43,842 nt of DNA from Lachnospiraceae bacterium (GTDB lineage: Bacteria; Bacillota; Clostridia; Lachnospirales; Lachnospiraceae), in assembly GCA_900766915.1 (NCBI GenBank), contig CAAFXE010000041.1, forward strand, positions 1 through 43,842, read 5' to 3'. Within the stretch, counting starts at the first letter, position 1; each line of letters begins with the position of its first letter. Shown in pieces: positions 1 to 7,704 of this stretch. A model generated the notes under the pieces. That model saw only the letters and a list, made by a program, of their open reading frames with translations. It did not search any database and was not told the origin of the DNA. Both the position numbers and the translations under genes were made by a program.

Positions 1-86
1 ACACCCTTGCTGTTCGGCTATACACTTCCTCGTTGCCTAGGCGTGTTCGGGACTTTCACCCGTTAGAGCGCGCCCATGGCGCGCAA
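1..86 (-). mobile_element. 5' end of a group II intron RNA (partial)
   Basis: Read on the minus strand from about position 86 down to 1, the sequence opens with a GC-rich hairpin (GCGCGCC / GGGCGCGC, 67-84), then CTCTAACGGGTGAAAGTCCC and, after a short stretch, GTATAGCCGAACAGCAAGG. The GGTGAAAGTCCC box and this order of short stems are typical of domain I at the 5' end of bacterial group II introns. The exact boundary is uncertain: the usual GUGYG start is not clear and the junction lies around 84-88. The ribozyme core and any reverse transcriptase would lie beyond the window edge. It begins a few bases after the terminator of the TSCPD gene, the kind of target used by class C introns. Recognition is from memory of the family, not a search. 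Confidence 0.6.
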
Positions 87-88
87 AC

Positions 89-128
89 AAAAAGACCGGA
101 ACCAAAGCTTGAGGTGTCCGGTCTTTTT
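89..128 (-). terminator. Intrinsic terminator of the TSCPD gene
   Basis: The arms AAAAAGACCGGA (89-100) and TCCGGTCTTTTT (117-128) are perfectly complementary, with a 16-nt loop that can add ACC/GGT pairs. Runs of T on both sides make it usable in either direction. It lies 22 bp after the minus-strand TSCPD stop codon, and the intron-like sequence starts at its far side. Confidence 0.8.
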
Positions 129-149
129 TTATGTTTTTAAAAAGCCATA

Positions 150-407
150 TTATTTATTTGCTTCTTCGTATGCACTTCTTACTGCCCAAGCAAGCTGATC
201 TGCACAGGATGTATTTCTCATTCCACAGGTATTTCCCTTTAAATACCCTTCGATCTGTTCTACCGTCATACCGTTTACCAGTTTACTCACGGCCTTTAAG
301 TTTCCGTTGCAGCCTCCGTTAAATGATACATTGGTTACCACATCTCCGTCCAGGTCAAACTTGATCAGATTTGCGCATACTCCTCTTGTCTTGTACTCAC
401 ATGTCAT
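150..407 (-). CDS. TSCPD domain protein (TIGR03905-like), 85 aa
   Basis: Small cysteine-containing protein matching the TSCPD family found as a stand-alone protein in Clostridia and as a C-terminal extension of some ribonucleotide reductases. Visible features are the paired segments VSFNGGCNGNLKAVSKLVNG and the ending TSCADQLAWAVRSAYEE, with Cys residues spread through the protein (CEY, GVCAN, GGCNG, NTCGM, TSCADQ) that could bind metal. The function of the stand-alone form is not known. The start is supported by AAGGAG seven to eight bases upstream. It is a single gene followed by its own terminator. Confidence 0.8.
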   Translation of the reverse strand: MTCEYKTRGVCANLIKFDLDGDVVTNVSFNGGCNGNLKAVSKLVNGMTVEQIEGYLKGNTCGMRNTSCADQLAWAVRSAYEEANK

Positions 408-433
408 AATATCAATCTCCTTTTTATCTATAT

Positions 434-2947
434 TTATAAGAAGCTGAAGAATACATTTCCACAGGCTTCATATTTGGCAGCCGCATCCTTCTGGCCGACT
501 TTTGTCACTTTTCCTGTCAGAGGCTCCAGTACATAAATATTTTGTGCATCATATCCTACAATCAGCTCTGCACTGGCTGCGTCTGTCATGGCAAGAACAT
601 ATTGATTCTTTCCTACATAGTAAAGCACGGAACTTACATTACATCCCGTAAGGTCTTCTGCCTGTTTTAAAGAGTTTTTCTTTAAAATCTGGTAAGGACT
701 GTTTCCCTGTTCCAAAGCGACACCTACATCTGTGTACACGCCTTCTTTTTCCAGCAAAAGCTTCAGGCAGGCACTCAGACTGCCTGAGGCTTCTACCGGT
801 TCACAGCCATCGGCCAGTTCTAATACAGATCTGCTCTTTCGATTTCCTCTCTCCCACACGATCTGACCATTTGTATCTGTCACGACTCCCATTTGTGGAT
901 ATGCTGTGCTGATTGCCTTTCTAAGCTGGCTGTAAACACCCTGCAGTTCTCCTCTGCCATAAGCATGATAATAGAAATGTTCCTCATGATCCAGTGTCAG
1001 ATTTCGGTTTTCTTCAAAAACAACCTGTTTGGGGGTAATCACCTTTCGCCTGCCTTCTGCCTTTGTTTCATAGCGAAATACCATTTCCGTCTTTTTAATC
1101 TCATCGTTTGCTTCTGAAAGTATGATTTTACTTGCTGCTTCCTCTTCACTGCTGGTAATGGCTTCTGCAAGAGCCGTCTCATAACTTCCATCTTCACTCC
1201 TGGATACACAATGCAGGTCAATCCGGTTGCTCTGCATAGTTGCTGAAATCACATATTTATTTTTCTGTTCATAGTTAAAGTCGCGGATCACATCACCCTT
1301 ACTGTCCACGATTTCAACTCTGTGCATGGGGAACAAAATGTTTCCGGCATAATCCTCAGTCACATTTTCTGCGGCACAGATTCCGTAAATAAAATCATTT
1401 CCACTGAATCCCAGACAGCGAAGATATTCCCCCTCATCTGCACTGTAATTTTTTCGAACACCTGTCTTCATATCCATGGTGGTAATCTGTGTAGACGAAA
1501 ACCTGTCATCCCCATACTGCCATGCAACCATGTCTCCGGCTCTGGAAATCAGATAGTCACCCTCTGTCAGATTTTCTGTCAGTACCTCCACGGTTTTCGC
1601 ATTCAAATCAATTGCGTATATATCTCCAAAAATGGAAAGGTACATTTTATCATCAAAACTGATATAGGTCAATTCCCCCACAGTATGTGCAAGCACATCT
1701 GCACATTCCGTACTTTCTACAAAAAGTAACTCTTCCACCGTTTTTGTCAGACTGTCATACCTCATAACCGCAACTCCGATCTCGCCTTCATGACGGCCGC
1801 GATTCATATACCCCTTCACAAGAAAATCCATACTTCCCGAGTCTTCCATGTTGATCATCTGGAGCTCAAACTCGTCATGGAGTCCCCGTCTGTCATTTCC
1901 ATTTTTAAAACTGAACACTTTGGAAAGTTTATTTTGGGCAACATCATAACTCCACAGTTCATCTGACACTGTAAAATTAACCACACTGCCTTCTTCATTG
2001 ACCATGTAGGAAATATCTTCCCACTGGATTCCAAGGTTCAGACTTTGTTCCTCAAAGATATGATCCTCCTGGTTAAAAATACGCTCTGCGGTTCTAACAT
2101 AATCCAGAAGATACATTCTCACATTGGTTTTTCTAATGCGGAAATAATCCTCTACTGCATACTTTTCGCTGTCCCCGTTCTCGTTTTGATAGATTACCTG
2201 ATAATTCATTTTCAGGGCTACAGCATCATTTTCCAGCTCCAGGAAACTGACCGATGGATCCTGACTTTCTGTCACCGGCATCCCATCCCAGATCACCTTC
2301 TTGTACTTCGAATGTATATCCACATATCCCAGGGAATTCACCTTTTTTGACATGTCTGTCTCCAGATACTGGGTGATTGGATAATCATTGTTGGGATTCA
2401 GCGTGGCATTGTGAAAATCTTCCGCAAATGAACGACAGTCCCTCACCAGATCATAGGAGCTGTTTTTAATTCGCACAAAATACTGCACATCCTCGTAATT
2501 GTCCAGATCCACATGAAAGATCAGAAGATACTCTGTTCCATCTTCCAAAAGATCTTTTACCTTGACAGACCCCACAATATATTGTCCCCGGCTTTCCAGA
2601 GAAGTAATTTCTCCATCCTGAATGAGGCGCTGCATGTCGGTAGTACGCACCTCATAGCTGACTTTTTTGATCTTTGCATTATATTTTTCAAAGCCAAAGG
2701 TAAGAACTCTTTCCTGATCCAACGGCATAATGGCATTTCTCATACAGGATGCATCCACCTGCGCGGTATACCCATAATAGGGATTCACATATTCTCCATC
2801 CTGCTCAAACATAAGCACCGGCAATGTGGCATCTGCCATATGGGCAGTCATATCCAGATTTCCCTTGTTATAAAGATAGCTGGTTGCGAAAATCCCGAGA
2901 AAAAACGCAAATACAATTGTAATAATCTTAATAATAATCTTTTTCAA
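434..2947 (-). CDS. Large anchored extracellular protein, unknown function, degenerate C39-like C-terminus, 837 aa
   Basis: I do not recognise a named family for the whole protein. Residues about 4-26 are one hydrophobic signal-anchor helix, so some 800 residues should lie outside the cell. The middle (about 330-640) is a series of short beta-strand units of the beta-propeller kind (for example YISFDDKMYLSIFGDIYAID). The last 125 residues resemble a peptidase C39-like fold: a GCEPVE motif at about 714-719 in the place of the nucleophile Cys, and IVGYDAQNIYVLEP near 797 where the family has a His just before VGYD; here that position is Glu, so protease activity is doubtful. It starts at TTG, with GAGG six bases upstream, and the TTG overlaps the TGA of the methyltransferase gene, so the two are translationally linked. 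Confidence 0.65.
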   Translation of the reverse strand: MKKIIIKIITIVFAFFLGIFATSYLYNKGNLDMTAHMADATLPVLMFEQDGEYVNPYYGYTAQVDASCMRNAIMPLDQERVLTFGFEKYNAKIKKVSYEVRTTDMQRLIQDGEITSLESRGQYIVGSVKVKDLLEDGTEYLLIFHVDLDNYEDVQYFVRIKNSSYDLVRDCRSFAEDFHNATLNPNNDYPITQYLETDMSKKVNSLGYVDIHSKYKKVIWDGMPVTESQDPSVSFLELENDAVALKMNYQVIYQNENGDSEKYAVEDYFRIRKTNVRMYLLDYVRTAERIFNQEDHIFEEQSLNLGIQWEDISYMVNEEGSVVNFTVSDELWSYDVAQNKLSKVFSFKNGNDRRGLHDEFELQMINMEDSGSMDFLVKGYMNRGRHEGEIGVAVMRYDSLTKTVEELLFVESTECADVLAHTVGELTYISFDDKMYLSIFGDIYAIDLNAKTVEVLTENLTEGDYLISRAGDMVAWQYGDDRFSSTQITTMDMKTGVRKNYSADEGEYLRCLGFSGNDFIYGICAAENVTEDYAGNILFPMHRVEIVDSKGDVIRDFNYEQKNKYVISATMQSNRIDLHCVSRSEDGSYETALAEAITSSEEEAASKIILSEANDEIKKTEMVFRYETKAEGRRKVITPKQVVFEENRNLTLDHEEHFYYHAYGRGELQGVYSQLRKAISTAYPQMGVVTDTNGQIVWERGNRKSRSVLELADGCEPVEASGSLSACLKLLLEKEGVYTDVGVALEQGNSPYQILKKNSLKQAEDLTGCNVSSVLYYVGKNQYVLAMTDAASAELIVGYDAQNIYVLEPLTGKVTKVGQKDAAAKYEACGNVFFSFL

Positions 2948-4104
2948 ATCAAGCCTCTGTCTATTTTCAATAATGTTCCAAATGTTGGAGACACCTCAAG
3001 TGCCTTGCAGCATGCTTCATATTTTGAATAATCTGCTTTTGGTGCTTTTTCATTTTTCACCCCACGGATCAACAGATTCTTTGGAGTATGTTCCATATCA
3101 ATAAATTCCAGCACCTGGGTATCATAGCCGTTTTGTTCTAAAAGCTCTGCACGAAGTCCGTCTGTCACCAGCGCCGCAATTCGCTCTTTTAAAATACCAT
3201 ATTTCAGCACCGGAGAAAGTTCTTCGTTTTTAATCTGGTAATTCAACTCATGCTGACAGCACGGTACAGACAGGATGACTTTTGCACCCCATTTTACGGC
3301 TTTTTCCAGAGCATAATCTGTGGCTGTATCACAGGCATGGAGCGTTACCACCATATCCACTTCATTCACACCGGTATAGTCTTTGATGTCACCGGTAGTA
3401 AAGGACATTTTTTCATAGCCATATCTTTCTTTTAATTCATTACAATAGGCGATGACGTCTTCCTTTAAATCCAGACCAATGACACGAATATCAAAATTCT
3501 TCATCACCTTCAGATAATGGTACATGGCAAAGGTAAGATAGGATTTCCCGCATCCAAAATCCACAATGGTAAGCTCTCTTCCTTTTGGAAGACTTTCCGC
3601 AATGTCCTCAATAAATTCCAGAAAACGATTGATCTGGCGGAATTTGTCATATCTGGAATGTATGATCTTTCCTTCTTTGGTAAATACCCCAAGATCCACC
3701 AGGAAGGGAATCGCTTCTCCTTCTTCCAGAATGTATCGTTTTTTCCGGTTATGGGACAACTCCTGAGGCTTCATCTCTTTTTTCTGTGCCTTCTGTTTGA
3801 TGGTGATGGTTCCCTTCTTACTTACCAGCACATGGACAGACTTTGTCTGACTCTCCAGCTCAAGCTGTCCGAAGGAATGTTCCATTTCCTCTGTAATGTA
3901 GGATATCAGTGCTTCTTTTTCCATATTTTCATGGAATACCTGTTTTCCACGATACCTTGTTACCTGAAAATTCAGCTTGTCCTTTAACAGTACCGGACGA
4001 ACCATGATCTTCTGATCCAGTGCCATCCGCCTTGGATTGCTGATGATGATGCGGCTAAGCTCTTTGTTTAACTGCTCATCCAGTATATTTTTTAATCTTT
4101 CCAT
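2944..4104 (-). CDS. SAM-dependent methyltransferase (Methyltransf_32-like), 386 aa
   Basis: Class I methyltransferase fold in the C-terminal half. Motif I is VDFGCGKSYLTF (about residue 181), the acidic end of strand 2 is VIGLDLKEDV, followed by TGDIKDY and MVVTLHACDTATDYAL, a pattern like the HACG.ATD segment of the Methyltransf_32 family; SVPCCQHEL follows strand 5. The substrate is unknown; RNA or protein are both possible. The N-terminal 140 residues are a separate beta-rich part with no recognised domain. An upstream in-frame TTG at 4113 exists, but AAGG sits at good distance only from the ATG at 4104. Its stop overlaps the start of the anchored protein gene. Nothing in the sequence ties the two functions together. 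Confidence 0.75.
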   Translation of the reverse strand: MERLKNILDEQLNKELSRIIISNPRRMALDQKIMVRPVLLKDKLNFQVTRYRGKQVFHENMEKEALISYITEEMEHSFGQLELESQTKSVHVLVSKKGTITIKQKAQKKEMKPQELSHNRKKRYILEEGEAIPFLVDLGVFTKEGKIIHSRYDKFRQINRFLEFIEDIAESLPKGRELTIVDFGCGKSYLTFAMYHYLKVMKNFDIRVIGLDLKEDVIAYCNELKERYGYEKMSFTTGDIKDYTGVNEVDMVVTLHACDTATDYALEKAVKWGAKVILSVPCCQHELNYQIKNEELSPVLKYGILKERIAALVTDGLRAELLEQNGYDTQVLEFIDMEHTPKNLLIRGVKNEKAPKADYSKYEACCKALEVSPTFGTLLKIDRGLI

Positions 4105-4204
4105 ATTTTTCAACCTTATGCTAATAATTCACTTTATTGTAGCAATATATAGCGTCGGGTGTCAATCCCACGGGGACTCTTCTTATTTTTTCTTTCAAGG
4201 GACG

Positions 4205-4365
4205 CCCGGTGGATGATGGCTCCCTCACTTCGCAGGCTCCGTCCCCTGCGACTAGTCTAAGGACCTCTAAATGCTCACAGGAGAGCCTGTTTCGCATAGA
4301 AGTCCTAAGACGGATTCTCCGGCTCCTCCGCTTAACGCTGCGTGAGAGAGCCATCATCCACCGGG
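4205..4365. repeat. 161-bp rod-like palindromic element
   Basis: The 349-bp gap between the methyltransferase gene and the next gene holds one long imperfect hairpin. The outer arms 4205-4228 and 4342-4365 pair at 23 of 24 positions. Inside, GTCTTAGGAC-like and GTCCTTAGAC-like arms pair again, and the tip is a short stem ACAGG/CCTGT with a four-base loop. The transcript of either strand would fold into a rod. Open frames here are products of the palindrome. It could be a MITE-like repeat or a structured RNA; no flanking target duplication is obvious. Confidence 0.7.
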
Positions 4366-4462
4366 CTGTGACTTGGAAGAATCACAGGAAAATGAACGAT
4401 CTCTTTCTCCAAACATTTTAAGATGAACAAGAGGACCGGTTCCGTGATTCATTGATCATGCA

Positions 4463-4843
4463 TCAAAAAAATCTCCGATTCCTACGCTCTCTTCTTCTAC
4501 ATCTGCGAAGGTACATTTCATGATAGAGCAAAACCTGACAGATATCCATAAGCACATCCTCTGCATCATCTTCCGTCTGTACCTGTTTACAGATATCCTT
4601 GCAAAGAAGCCTTAGGGTCAGCTGATCAGGGTATTCGTCATAGAGGATCCCGCCTTCATATTCCAGGCGGTCGCAGGCTTCCTCTACATAAGGTGCCAGC
4701 CTTTTGGCATCTTTGGGATACATATTTCTGATTCTTTTTTTATCTCTCTCATGTTCTTCCTGATTTCTTGGAAATACAAACAAACCGGAGTCTTTTTCCG
4801 GGTACATTCCGTCAAAGGGCAGATATATTTTCTGGTAATACAT
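4463..4843 (-). CDS. Conserved hypothetical protein, 126 aa
   Basis: Unrecognised small soluble protein rich in charged residues. It begins MYYQKIYLPFDGMYPEKDSG and ends in a strongly basic tail, LRRCRRRERRNRRFF, that could bind nucleic acid. The middle is helical (DDAEDVLMDICQVLLYHEMY). AAAGG lies upstream of the ATG. It sits alone between the palindromic element and the end of the ATP synthase operon, whose terminator-like hairpin lies upstream of it, so it probably has its own promoter. No signal peptide or membrane segment is visible. Function unknown. Confidence 0.6.
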   Translation of the reverse strand: MYYQKIYLPFDGMYPEKDSGLFVFPRNQEEHERDKKRIRNMYPKDAKRLAPYVEEACDRLEYEGGILYDEYPDQLTLRLLCKDICKQVQTEDDAEDVLMDICQVLLYHEMYLRRCRRRERRNRRFF

Positions 4844-4921
4844 AAAACCTTTTCCATTCCTTTTTTATTACTATATGTAAATTTAGAAGGATTGTGTCGA
4901 ATAAATCAAGCAAATACAAAG

Positions 4922-4974
4922 GAGGGACAGGTGGCATAATTCACTTTCTAAGTGAACCATGCTTCCTGTCCCTC
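4922..4974 (-). terminator. Terminator-like hairpin after the ATP synthase operon
   Basis: GAGGGACAGG (4922-4931) pairs with CCTGTCCCTC (4965-4974); an inner stem TTCACTT/AAGTGAA continues it. It lies 9 bp after the atpC stop. The T-run is poor on the minus strand (CCTTTGTATTTG) and better on the plus strand, so it may act mainly as a 3' end protecting stem. Confidence 0.6.
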
Positions 4975-4982
4975 TGATCTTT

Positions 4983-5399
4983 TTAATATTTTTTATGCTG
5001 TTTTACGACCTGACGTGTCAGTGCACGGTGCAGTGCCATCTCTGCTCTCTGAACATTGATGTTCGGATCTGTCATGGACAGACGCCGCTCTGCACGAATC
5101 TGTGCTTCCTTCGCACGTTTTTCATCGATTTCCTCCGGCCACTCTACGGACTCTGCCAGAATCGTGATCTCTTCCTGCAAAATCTGGATAAATCCGGACA
5201 GAAGGGCAGCTTCCTTTTTGCCGCCTTCTTCGGTAATGGTCATAACGCCCGGAGCAACAATATAAGTGGTAGGTACGTGGTTTTTATAAATACCCACCTG
5301 ACCTTCTGTGGTATTGAGCTCCAGCATGATTGCCTCCCCTTCATAGAAAACTCTGTCCGGGGAAATGATCTTTAATCGAAATGCTCTTTCATCTGCCAT
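4983..5399 (-). CDS. atpC: ATP synthase F1 epsilon subunit, 138 aa
   Basis: Epsilon subunit of the F1 central stalk, which couples rotation to the c ring and can inhibit hydrolysis. The N-terminal beta-sandwich is visible (FRLKIISPDRVFYEGEA, then LNTTEGQVGIYKNHVP) followed by the two-helix C-terminal part (RAKEAQIRAERRLS...RAEMALHRALTR). Length is normal. An upstream GTG at 5408 is in frame, but AGAGG lies eight bases before the ATG at 5399, which I prefer. Last gene of the operon, 12 bp after atpD. Confidence 0.93.
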   Translation of the reverse strand: MADERAFRLKIISPDRVFYEGEAIMLELNTTEGQVGIYKNHVPTTYIVAPGVMTITEEGGKKEAALLSGFIQILQEEITILAESVEWPEEIDEKRAKEAQIRAERRLSMTDPNINVQRAEMALHRALTRQVVKQHKKY

Positions 5400-5411
5400 A
5401 CTGCCCACCTC

Positions 5412-6803
5412 TTATTTTTTGACGCGAGCCAATACGTCTTCAATACTTCCTGCATTTAAGAAATAGCTTTCCGGAATACTGTCATGCTTTCCTTCCAGAA
5501 TTTCCTTGAAACCCTGAATCGTTTCTTCCAGTGGAACATAACGTCCTTCAAGGCCTGTAAACTGTCCTGCTACGAAGAATGGCTGAGATAAGAATCTCTG
5601 TACCTTTCTTGCACGGGATACTACCAGTTTTTCTTCTTCTGATAATTCATCCATACCAAGAATTGCGATGATATCCTGTAATTCTTTATATCTTTGAAGA
5701 ATTTCCTGTACACCACGGGCTACTTTATAATGCTCTTCTCCTACGATTCTCGGATCCAGAATACGGGAGGTAGATTCCAGTGGGTCTACCGCCGGATAAA
5801 TACCAAGCTCTACGATAGAACGGGATAATACAGTGGTTGCATCCAGATGGGCAAATGTTGTTGCAGGAGCCGGGTCGGTTAAGTCATCGGCCGGCACATA
5901 TACTGCCTGCACGGATGTAATAGAACCGTTCTTTGTAGATGTAATACGTTCCTGCAGGGCACCCATTTCTGTCTGAAGGGTTGGCTGATAACCTACGGCT
6001 GATGGCATACGTCCAAGCAGCGCAGATACTTCAGAACCAGCCTGTGTAAAACGGAAAATGTTATCAATGAATAAAAGAACATCTTTACCGCCTTTATCAC
6101 GGAAGTATTCTGCCATGGTAAGTCCGGTTAAGCCTACACGCATACGCGCTCCGGGCGGCTCATTCATCTGTCCGAACACCATGGTTGTTTTATTGATAAC
6201 GCCTGACTCTGTCATTTCATGATAGAGGTCGTTTCCTTCACGGGTACGTTCCCCTACACCGGTAAATACGGAATATCCGCCATGCTCTGTGGCAATGTTA
6301 CGGATCAATTCCTGAATCAATACAGTCTTACCTACACCGGCACCGCCGAACAGACCGATCTTACCACCCTTCTGATAAGGACAGAGAAGGTCAACGACTT
6401 TGATACCTGTCTCCAATACTTCTGTAGAAGTAGACTGTTCCTCAAAGGTTGGGGCTTTTCTGTGGATCGGGAAATGTTCCGCACATTCCGGCTCCGGTTT
6501 GTTGTCAATAGGATCACCTAAGACGTTGAAAATACGTCCCAATGTATTTTCACCGACCGGTACAGTAATTGGAGCACCTGTCGCAATTGCATCCATTCCA
6601 CGTACCAGTCCGTCCGTAGGTCCCATGGCAATACATCTTACAGTATCATCACCAAGGTGCTGGGATACTTCTACTACAAGCTTCTCTCCATCCTTTTTCG
6701 GGATTTCAATGGCTTCGTAGATTTCCGGCAGCTTTCCGGTAAATTTGATATCCAGTACCGCACTGATGATCTGAGTGATTTTTCCAATATTTCTTTCTGC
6801 CAT
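5412..6803 (-). CDS. atpD: ATP synthase F1 beta subunit, 463 aa
   Basis: Catalytic subunit of F1 ATPase. Walker A is GGAGVGKT (about residue 154), the Walker B region is DVLLFIDNIFRFTQAGSEVS, and the catalytic GERTREGNDLYHEM segment with its Glu-Arg pair is intact. The usual N-terminal beta barrel and C-terminal helical domain (DELSEEEKLVVSRARKVQRF) are present and length is normal. AAGGAG precedes the ATG. It lies between atpG and atpC as in most bacteria. Confidence 0.97.
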   Translation of the reverse strand: MAERNIGKITQIISAVLDIKFTGKLPEIYEAIEIPKKDGEKLVVEVSQHLGDDTVRCIAMGPTDGLVRGMDAIATGAPITVPVGENTLGRIFNVLGDPIDNKPEPECAEHFPIHRKAPTFEEQSTSTEVLETGIKVVDLLCPYQKGGKIGLFGGAGVGKTVLIQELIRNIATEHGGYSVFTGVGERTREGNDLYHEMTESGVINKTTMVFGQMNEPPGARMRVGLTGLTMAEYFRDKGGKDVLLFIDNIFRFTQAGSEVSALLGRMPSAVGYQPTLQTEMGALQERITSTKNGSITSVQAVYVPADDLTDPAPATTFAHLDATTVLSRSIVELGIYPAVDPLESTSRILDPRIVGEEHYKVARGVQEILQRYKELQDIIAILGMDELSEEEKLVVSRARKVQRFLSQPFFVAGQFTGLEGRYVPLEETIQGFKEILEGKHDSIPESYFLNAGSIEDVLARVKK

Positions 6804-6830
6804 TTTTTCACTCCTTGTGCTTGCAGTTCC

Positions 6831-7691
6831 TTAGCTGATGGCCTGGGCACCTGCAATAATTTCTGTCAGTTCCTGTGTAATAGAGCCCTGACGTGCTCTG
6901 TTATAATCTAATGATAATTTCTGGATCATTTCTTCTGCATTGCTTGTTGCTGAATCCATTGCCTGCATTCTGGCACCATTTTCACTGGCAACAGCTTCCA
7001 TCATCCCGCCGTAGATCAGGCTCGTGACGTATTTTGGAATGATCATTCCCAGTGTTTCTTCCTCATCCGGCTCATAATTCATGGGAGTCTTATCTTCCTC
7101 TCCTTTCGTCTCACCGGTATTCATTTCCACCGGTAAAAGCTTTATGAGTGTCGGCACATGAGTCACTGTATTTTTAAATACAGTATAGGCAAGATAAATT
7201 TCTCCGATCTCGCCCTTCTCAAATCGCTCCAGAAGTGTCGTACAAAGTTCTCTCGCATCTGAAAACATGGGACCATTCATAACCTCCGAAAGGTCCTGTG
7301 CAATCTCATAGCCTTTGCTGCTAAGACCATCCCGGCCTTTTTTTCCAAGGGCATAGATCTCGCAGCTCTCCCTGGGCAGTTCCTCGCTTCCGGCAATGAG
7401 CTTTACAATGTTATTATTGTAACCGCCGGCCAGACCTCTGTTAGAGGTAATGGCAATGACTGCCTTTTTTGAGGAAGCTCCTGATTTCAGATAAGGATGA
7501 TCGATATTTCCGGACCTGGAAAGCATCTTGGCAACGGTATCATACATGCAGTCAAAATACGGTTTGGTAGCTTCCGCTTTACCCTTTGCCCTCTGCAGCT
7601 TTACGGTGGACACTAATTTCATAGCTTTGGTAATCTGCTGGGTACTGGTAATACTGCTCTTACGCCGTTTGATTTCTCTCATTGACGCCAT
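6831..7691 (-). CDS. atpG: ATP synthase F1 gamma subunit, 286 aa
   Basis: Central rotor shaft of F1. The N-terminal coiled coil (MASMREIKRRKSSITSTQQI, then TKAMKLVSTVKLQRAK) and the C-terminal helix (LDYNRARQGSITQELTEIIA), which pairs with it inside the alpha3beta3 ring, are both typical. The Rossmann-like middle (AVIAITSNRGLAGGYNNNI) is intact. Ribosome site AAGAGGTGA lies upstream of the ATG; the gap to atpA is 13 bp. Confidence 0.96.
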   Translation of the reverse strand: MASMREIKRRKSSITSTQQITKAMKLVSTVKLQRAKGKAEATKPYFDCMYDTVAKMLSRSGNIDHPYLKSGASSKKAVIAITSNRGLAGGYNNNIVKLIAGSEELPRESCEIYALGKKGRDGLSSKGYEIAQDLSEVMNGPMFSDARELCTTLLERFEKGEIGEIYLAYTVFKNTVTHVPTLIKLLPVEMNTGETKGEEDKTPMNYEPDEEETLGMIIPKYVTSLIYGGMMEAVASENGARMQAMDSATSNAEEMIQKLSLDYNRARQGSITQELTEIIAGAQAIS

Positions 7692-7704
7692 CGTCTGTCA
7701 CCTC

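Noticed and set aside
2513..3031. 172-codon plus-strand open frame over the start of the anchored protein gene
   Set aside because: Antisense to two well-supported genes with no ribosome site or family features.
4121..4421. Open frames on both strands within the gap before the methyltransferase gene
   Set aside because: They lie over the long palindrome, lack ribosome sites and have arginine/serine-rich compositions typical of palindromic or out-of-frame reading.
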